A stretch of DNA of 38,684 nucleotides from the NCBI GenBank assembly GCA_027442615.1, contig DAIBBI010000009.1, positions 1 through 38,684 on the forward strand, written 5' to 3'. The notes beneath the pieces are model-generated. The model had not been told where the DNA came from. It made no database searches and saw only the letters and a program-made list of their open reading frames with translations. Made by a program: the position numbers and the translations under genes. Origin of the DNA: JAJZRV01 sp027442615. Lineage in GTDB: Bacteria; Pseudomonadota; Gammaproteobacteria; Burkholderiales; Ferrovaceae. Of the stretch, positions 34,151 to 38,684 are shown piece after piece; the stretch's first letter is position 1; the number at the start of each line of letters is the position of its first letter.

Positions 34151-34165
34151 TTATGTATGACATAA
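34151..34165. promoter_or_regulatory. Palindrome upstream of acs, putative regulator site
   Basis: TTATGT-ATG-ACATAA is a perfect 6-bp inverted repeat with a 3-base spacer. Its centre is about 43 bases before the likely transcription start of acs, a usual place for an activator that contacts polymerase. The regulator is not identified; the half site differs from the FNR consensus. Confidence 0.55.
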
Positions 34166-34188
34166 GAGTGCCGGAGGCACATAGCGGC

Positions 34189-34194
34189 TATAAT
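34189..34194 (+). promoter_or_regulatory. -10 box of the acs promoter
   Basis: A perfect TATAAT lies 65 bases before the acs ATG. No recognisable -35 box is found 16-18 bases upstream, which suggests dependence on an activator, perhaps binding the palindrome at 34151-34165. Confidence 0.62.
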
Positions 34195-34259
34195 GGCAAT
34201 TCCTTGCCTGTCTCAAGGGCGGGAAAACTAAAACACGAACAAATTGAGAGGGAGGTTTC

Positions 34260-36236
34260 ATGTCCACCGAAGCATTGCTCCATGAAGAACGTGTCTTTCC
34301 GCCGGCACCAGGCTTTGTGGCCCAGGCCAATATTTCCGGTATGGATGCGTACAACGCGCTGTGCGCCGAGGCCCGCAAGGACCCCAACGCCTTTTGGGGG
34401 CGTCTTGCGCGTGAAACCCTGTACTGGCAACGCCCCTTCACAAGGGTGCTGGACGAGTCCCACCCCCCATTTTTCAAGTGGTTTGAAGACGGGCTGACCA
34501 ACGCCTCCTACAACTGCCTGGACCGCAACCTGCAAAACGGCAACGCGCAGAAGACGGCGCTGATTTTCGAGGCGGATGACGGCACCGTCACCCGTGTCAC
34601 CTACCAGGAACTCACCCAGCGCGTCTGTCGTTTTGCCAATGGGTTGAAGGCGCTGGGCGTGGGTAAGGGCGACCGGGTGGTCATCTACATGCCCATGTCG
34701 GTGGAAGGCGTGGTGGCCATGCAGGCATGCGCCCGCATCGGAGCCACCCACTCGGTGGTGTTTGGCGGCTTCTCCGCCAAATCGTTGCAGGAACGGGTGG
34801 TGGATGTGGGCGCCGTGGCGCTCGTGACCGCAGACGAACAGCGGCGTGGTGGCAAGAGCCTGCCGCTCAAGACCATCGTGGACGAGGCCCTGGGGCTGGG
34901 GGGCTGCGAGGCCTTGAAGCACGTCATCGTCTACCGGCGCACCGGCGGCGAGATTCCCTGGACGGCCGGGCGCGACCGCTGGATGCACGAAACGGAGGTC
35001 GAGCAGTCCGACACCTGCGAACCCGAATGGGTTGGTGCCGAGCATCCGCTGTTCGTGCTCTATACCTCGGGCTCCACCGGCAAGCCCAAGGGTGTGCAGC
35101 ATTCCACCGGGGGTTACCTGCTTTGGGCGGCCCTCACCATGAAGTGGGTTTTCGACATCAAGCCGGCCGACATTTTCTGGTGTACCGCCGACATTGGCTG
35201 GGTGACCGGACACTCCTACGTGGCATACGGACCCCTGGCCGTGGGGGCCACCGAAATCGTGTTTGAAGGCGTGCCCACCTACCCGCACGCCGGACGCTTT
35301 TGGGAGATGATTGCGCGCCATCGGGTCAGCGTGTTCTACACCGCCCCCACCGCCATCCGCTCCCTCATCAAGGCAGCTGATGCGGCACCGGACACCCATC
35401 CGGACCATTTTGACCTGACCAGCCTGCGCCTGCTGGGCACCGTGGGCGAGCCCATCAATCCGGAAGCCTGGATGTGGTACTACCGCAATGTGGGCCACGA
35501 ACGCTGCCCCATTGTGGATACCTTCTGGCAAACGGAAACGGGCGGCCACATGATTACGCCGCTGCCCGGGGCAACCCCCCTGGTGCCGGGCTCCTGCACC
35601 TTGCCGCTGCCTGGCATCGAGGCAGGTATCGTGGACGAGACGGGGCAGGACGTTCCCAATGGCCAGGGTGGAATTCTGGTGGTCAAGCGCCCCTGGCCCT
35701 CCATGATCCGCACCATCTGGGGCGACCCCGAGCGCTTCAGGAAAAGTTATTACCCGGACGAACTCAAGGGTTATTACCTGGCCGGCGATGGAGCCATCCG
35801 CAACAAGGACACCGGCAACTTCACCATCACGGGCCGTATTGACGATGTGCTGAACGTTTCAGGCCATCGCATGGGCACCATGGAAATCGAGTCTGCCCTG
35901 GTGGCCAATCCCCTGGTGGCGGAAGCTGCCGTGGTGGGGCGTCCCGACGACATGACCGGGGAAGCCATCGTGGCCTATGTGGTGCTGAAGCAGGCGCGCC
36001 CCACGGGGGAGGATGCCAGGAAAATCGCCGCCGACCTGCGTAACTGGGTGAGCAAGGAGATTGGCCCCATCGCCAAACCCAGGGAAATCCGCTTTGGTGA
36101 CAACTTGCCCAAGACACGCTCGGGCAAGATCATGCGTCGACTGCTCCGCGTCATCGCCAAGGGAGAGGAGGTGACCCAGGATGTTTCCACCCTGGAGAAC
36201 CCTGCCATCCTGCAGCAACTGAAAGAAACGCTCTAG
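34260..36236 (+). CDS. acs: Acetyl-CoA synthetase
   Basis: A 658-residue AMP-forming acetate-CoA ligase. Motifs: the phosphate loop YTSGSTGKPKG (~residue 268), GDVGW-type region WCTADIGWVTGHSY, FWQTETGG, and the C-terminal PKTRSGKIMRR (~616-626) whose lysine is the usual acetylation target controlling activity. Start ATG follows GGGAGG. It could recapture the acetate released by the malonate decarboxylase complex; they are far apart on the DNA, so only the metabolism links them. lptG begins 13 bases after the stop. Confidence 0.96.
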   Translation: MSTEALLHEERVFPPAPGFVAQANISGMDAYNALCAEARKDPNAFWGRLARETLYWQRPFTRVLDESHPPFFKWFEDGLTNASYNCLDRNLQNGNAQKTALIFEADDGTVTRVTYQELTQRVCRFANGLKALGVGKGDRVVIYMPMSVEGVVAMQACARIGATHSVVFGGFSAKSLQERVVDVGAVALVTADEQRRGGKSLPLKTIVDEALGLGGCEALKHVIVYRRTGGEIPWTAGRDRWMHETEVEQSDTCEPEWVGAEHPLFVLYTSGSTGKPKGVQHSTGGYLLWAALTMKWVFDIKPADIFWCTADIGWVTGHSYVAYGPLAVGATEIVFEGVPTYPHAGRFWEMIARHRVSVFYTAPTAIRSLIKAADAAPDTHPDHFDLTSLRLLGTVGEPINPEAWMWYYRNVGHERCPIVDTFWQTETGGHMITPLPGATPLVPGSCTLPLPGIEAGIVDETGQDVPNGQGGILVVKRPWPSMIRTIWGDPERFRKSYYPDELKGYYLAGDGAIRNKDTGNFTITGRIDDVLNVSGHRMGTMEIESALVANPLVAEAAVVGRPDDMTGEAIVAYVVLKQARPTGEDARKIAADLRNWVSKEIGPIAKPREIRFGDNLPKTRSGKIMRRLLRVIAKGEEVTQDVSTLENPAILQQLKETL

Positions 36237-36249
36237 AGGATCAGCCCGG

Positions 36250-37326
36250 GTGAGACTGCTCAACCGTTATCTTGCCCGGGAAATCCTTTTCGGTACGGGC
36301 CTTGTGTTCACGGCCCTGCTGTTCCTGTTTTCCTTTTTCGACCTCATCCACGAGCTCAACGACCTGGGCAAGGGCAGCTACCAGCTCTGGCAGATGTTTG
36401 TGTTCGTGGTGCTGGCCCTGCCGGGTCACGCCTACGAGTTGTTTCCCATCGCGGTCCTCATCGGCACCCTGTACGGCTTGAGCAACCTAGCGGCACATTC
36501 CGAGATTACCGTGATGCGCGCCTCCGGGATGTCGCGCGACAAACTGGCGGGAGCGTTAATTCGGGTGGGATTGCTGTTCGTGCTGGCAGCGTTCCTGCTA
36601 GGTGAACTCATCATGCCGATTTCAGAGGAGGCTGCGCAACAGTGGCGGCTCAAGGCGCTCAATAATTTTGTGGCCACCCAGTTTCGCTCCGGAATCTGGG
36701 TCAAGGACAAGGGCAGCTTCATCAACGTGCGCGAGGTGATGCCGGACAGCTCCCTGCGCGATCTGCGCATCTACGATTTCGATGAGGAACACCGTTTGCG
36801 GCGCATCAGCACTGCAAAGAAAGCCGTGTATTTGCAGGATCATCAATGGCGGCTTACCGAGGTGGAGCGCACCCTGTTCGACAAGAGCGGGGTTGAGGTG
36901 CAGCATGAGCCCAGCACCGATTGGGATTCGGTGCTCACTCCCGAGGTGATGTCCACCCTGCTGGTGGAGCCCGAACAGATGTCGGTGTGGAACCTCTTTG
37001 CCTACATTCGCCACCTGCGCGATAACAGCCAGCAGACCGTGCGCTTTGAAATTGCCGAATGGAGCAAGTTGCTTTATCCGTTTTCCATCCTGGTGATGAT
37101 GATGCTGGCCCTGCCCTTTGCCCTGCAACGGCCGCGCTCGGGCGTGGTGGGCGTTCGAATCATGATCGGTATTGGGCTGGGGCTGGGGTTTTACCTGACC
37201 AGCCGGTTCTTTTCCTACCTGGGCCAGCTCAACAACTGGAGTCCCGTCATCAGTACGCTCGCTCCCAGCCTGACTTTTTTGCTGGTGGCGTTTTTACTGG
37301 GATGGTGGATGGAGCGGCACGCCTAG
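36250..37326 (+). CDS. lptG: Lipopolysaccharide export permease LptG
   Basis: A 358-residue inner-membrane permease of the LptB2FG exporter, which moves lipopolysaccharide to the LptA bridge. It has two helices at the start (REILFGTGLVFTALLFLFSF), the YELFPIAVLIGTLYGLSNLA coupling segment, a periplasmic jellyroll middle and helices at the end. LptG rather than LptF is favoured by that YELFPIAVLIG segment. The GTG start has AGAGGA about ten bases upstream. lptF is not adjacent, unlike in many proteobacteria. The stop TAG shares the palindrome CTAG with the stop of the convergent RDD gene. Confidence 0.9.
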   Translation: MRLLNRYLAREILFGTGLVFTALLFLFSFFDLIHELNDLGKGSYQLWQMFVFVVLALPGHAYELFPIAVLIGTLYGLSNLAAHSEITVMRASGMSRDKLAGALIRVGLLFVLAAFLLGELIMPISEEAAQQWRLKALNNFVATQFRSGIWVKDKGSFINVREVMPDSSLRDLRIYDFDEEHRLRRISTAKKAVYLQDHQWRLTEVERTLFDKSGVEVQHEPSTDWDSVLTPEVMSTLLVEPEQMSVWNLFAYIRHLRDNSQQTVRFEIAEWSKLLYPFSILVMMMLALPFALQRPRSGVVGVRIMIGIGLGLGFYLTSRFFSYLGQLNNWSPVISTLAPSLTFLLVAFLLGWWMERHA

Positions 37327-37739
37327 GCGCGCGCTTCGCGAATGAGGCGCAGCCCCGACAGGCGGTCGTGCAGAAACTGGCCTTCGCGGTCCAGCAGGGC
37401 CCACAGGATGCTTGCACCTGACGGAAGGCAGAACCAGGCCAGAAGGTAGCGCAACAGGCAACGCGGCCAGGAAGGTCGCTGGCCCTGCCTGTCCACCAGG
37501 CGAAAGCGCCAGGTTTTCATGGGCACGGTCTGTCCGGAGCGGTGCCAGAAATAGCTGAAATAGAACCCCAGCACCAAAAACAGGTAGATCTGGTAGGCCC
37601 TGCGAAACTCGGGGTGCTGGCCATAGCGGGTGAGCATGACGAAGGGCAGCCCGGCCGCCATCAGTATTCCTCCCGCGATCAGGACTTCATAGACCATGGA
37701 GATCAGGCGCGGCAGCAGTGGCAGGCGTTCCGGTCTCAC
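37323..37739 (-). CDS. RDD-family membrane protein
   Basis: A 138-residue protein with the RDD fold: a first hydrophobic helix after RLISMVYEVLIAGG (Arg and Glu where the family has Arg-Asp), a second around QIYLFLVLGFYFSYFW, the TVPMKTWRFRLVDRQG segment, and a final helix before DREGQFLHDRLSGLRLI. Function is unknown; some RDD proteins are linked to ion or solute transport. GTG 37739 is chosen because it overlaps the DUF3106 stop (GTGA). Its stop overlaps the lptG stop on the other strand. Confidence 0.85.
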   Translation of the reverse strand: MRPERLPLLPRLISMVYEVLIAGGILMAAGLPFVMLTRYGQHPEFRRAYQIYLFLVLGFYFSYFWHRSGQTVPMKTWRFRLVDRQGQRPSWPRCLLRYLLAWFCLPSGASILWALLDREGQFLHDRLSGLRLIREARA

Positions 37740-38143
37740 TGGGCGGCAGGTGCAGGGGTAGTGGGGGGCGCGGCGGGAGGCTGGTTGGCTTCCCAGCGGG
37801 ACTTGACCTCTTCCTTCTTTTCCGGGGGTAACCCGTGGAATTTCTTGAAGTTTTTCCGGGCCGTTTCGCGATCTTCGCGCGGCAGATGGGTCCATTCCGG
37901 AATTCGGGCCCTGAAGCGGGCCTGCTCCTCGGGAGTGAGCTGCGGGTAATGCTTTGCCGCATTGATGAGGCGGCTACGCTGCAACTGCGAGAGGTTGTCC
38001 CAGTCTTTCTGCGCCGGCGCCAGGATGGATTGCTGCTCGGCGCTCAAGGCGTCCCAGCGCGGGCCAGGCTCATGCGCCCAGAGGGGGGGGATGGCCAGCG
38101 CAAGAAGGAGCGCCCATGCCCCTAGCGTGTTTCTTGCAGCCAT
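37736..38143 (-). CDS. DUF3106 family exported protein
   Basis: A 135-residue protein with a Sec signal peptide (GAWALLLALAIPPLWAHEP) and a helical domain rich in Trp, Gln and charged residues with repeated motifs: RWDALSAEQQSILAP, DWDNLSQLQRSRL, YPQLTPEEQARFRARIPEW and LPREDRETARKNF. The repeated W/L-L-x-x-E/Q-x-Q/R pattern is typical of DUF3106. The tail is Pro/Ala rich. Function is unknown. It overlaps DUF3619 upstream by 22 bases and the RDD gene downstream by four, so all belong to the sigma factor unit. Confidence 0.85.
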   Translation of the reverse strand: MAARNTLGAWALLLALAIPPLWAHEPGPRWDALSAEQQSILAPAQKDWDNLSQLQRSRLINAAKHYPQLTPEEQARFRARIPEWTHLPREDRETARKNFKKFHGLPPEKKEEVKSRWEANQPPAAPPTTPAPAAQ

Positions 38144-38502
38144 GCGCCAAAGTCTTTCTGGGCAAATGCCTGCGGCGGGATCTCGCTTGACAGCAGCTTG
38201 GCGTCCAACTGGCCATTATCGTCGTCGCCATCGAGGTCTTGCTGCCAGTAATTGAAGGCGACCAGAGCGATGGCCAGCATCAGGGCGGCCAGGGTGATGC
38301 GCAGGATCGGGTGCTGATCTTCTGCCCAACTGGCAAACCCATGACCATGGGCAGCAGGGGCAAGCCGAAGCTGTTTCACCGGAACCCGTGACAGCGCGGC
38401 AAAGCGGGCTTCGTGCAGGCGGCCCACGATGGCCGGATCGAGGTCGCGCACCCCCTGATCGAGGCGACGCGCAATGCGTTGTGCAATGTCGAATTCGTTC
38501 AT
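38122..38502 (-). CDS. DUF3619 family protein, possible anti-sigma factor
   Basis: A 126-residue protein with a soluble N-terminus (DIAQRIARRLDQGVRDLDPA), one membrane helix at about residues 66-86, and a short acidic outside part. Its ATG overlaps the sigma factor stop (ATGA). A one-helix membrane protein translationally coupled to a sigma factor suggests an anti-sigma role, but this is inferred from position and topology; no classical anti-sigma domain such as a ZAS Cys-His motif is visible. Confidence 0.82.
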   Translation of the reverse strand: MNEFDIAQRIARRLDQGVRDLDPAIVGRLHEARFAALSRVPVKQLRLAPAAHGHGFASWAEDQHPILRITLAALMLAIALVAFNYWQQDLDGDDDNGQLDAKLLSSEIPPQAFAQKDFGAWLQETR

Positions 38503-38684
38503 AATGCAATGCCTTTAGCGGAAAGCAGGAACGACAGCTTGTGAACCGCGCGGGAGCAGTGGGTCTTGACGCTACCCTCCGAACATCCCATGGCGGCAGC
38601 CGTCTCAGCTACGTCCAGTTCCTCCCAGTAACGCAGCAGGAAGGCTTCCCGTTGACGGGCCGGAAGCGTTTCCAGTGCCTGCTC
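38499..38684 (-). CDS. RNA polymerase sigma factor (ECF type), C-terminal part only
   Basis: The last 61 codons of a sigma factor running off the right edge. The region reads ALETLPARQREAFLLRYWEE, then LDVAETAAAMGCSEGSVKTH and CSRAVHKL, a clear sigma region 4 helix-turn-helix that reads the -35 box. The end LLSAKGIAL stops in the ATGA overlap with DUF3619. The size and subgroup cannot be judged from this fragment. Confidence 0.88.
   Translation of the reverse strand, partial: EQALETLPARQREAFLLRYWEELDVAETAAAMGCSEGSVKTHCSRAVHKLSFLLSAKGIAL

Overview
The window looks like a chromosomal segment of a GC-rich betaproteobacterium, perhaps Rhodocyclales or Nitrosomonadales (inference). The signs are the dapA-bamC-metallo-beta-lactamase order, a sigma factor/DUF3619/DUF3106/RDD cluster, a class I fumarase, and the 3' end of a betaproteobacterial-type 5S rRNA at the left edge. 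No tRNA, CRISPR array, prophage or transposase gene was recognised.

Left third (1-10756): after the 5S rRNA tail and its terminator comes a malonate-use island. A GntR-type regulator is read leftward. A long rightward operon faces it: a TRAP transporter (dctP with a Tat-type signal, dctQ, dctM), then biotin-independent malonate decarboxylase (mdcA, mdcC, mdcD, mdcE), its cofactor genes as one fused mdcG-mdcB frame, mdcH, and a TauE/SafE-type permease. Almost every junction is an ATGA or GTGA overlap, so translation is probably coupled. Two related palindromes bracket a strong-looking promoter before dctP and are probably the regulator's operators. Predicted job: import malonate, exchange it onto the acyl carrier, decarboxylate it, and regenerate acetyl-ACP while releasing acetate.

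Middle (10769-24842): a frameshifted nuclease-like gene with rfbC and rfbD (dTDP-rhamnose synthesis) on the minus strand; dapA, bamC and a metallo-hydrolase on the plus strand; a small Ala/Pro-rich lipoprotein; roxA; a peroxiredoxin with an altered active-site motif beside slyD; a chemotaxis pair (periplasmic Cache protein and receptor) behind a convincing FliA/sigma-28 promoter; mutS; and an ArsB/SLC13-like transporter.

Right third (24982-38684): mmsA, suhB, trmJ, cysE (frame broken near the 3' end), an IscA-type gene, mfd, fumarase, acs, lptG, and a minus-strand cluster with an RDD protein, DUF3106, DUF3619 and a sigma factor cut by the window edge.

The most unusual structure is a dispersed palindromic repeat family with core GGGGACAGACC. 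Five loci carry it. One is a 17-bp hairpin in frame inside mdcD. One is a nested perfect palindrome with 56-nt arms that forms the in-frame linker between mdcG and mdcB. One is a hairpin directly on a stop codon. One is a half element in a 5' leader. One is a palindrome with 43-nt arms abutting a start codon. The family resembles REP elements mobilised by Y1 (RAYT) transposases, but here it sits inside conserved enzymes and appears to have made a gene fusion.
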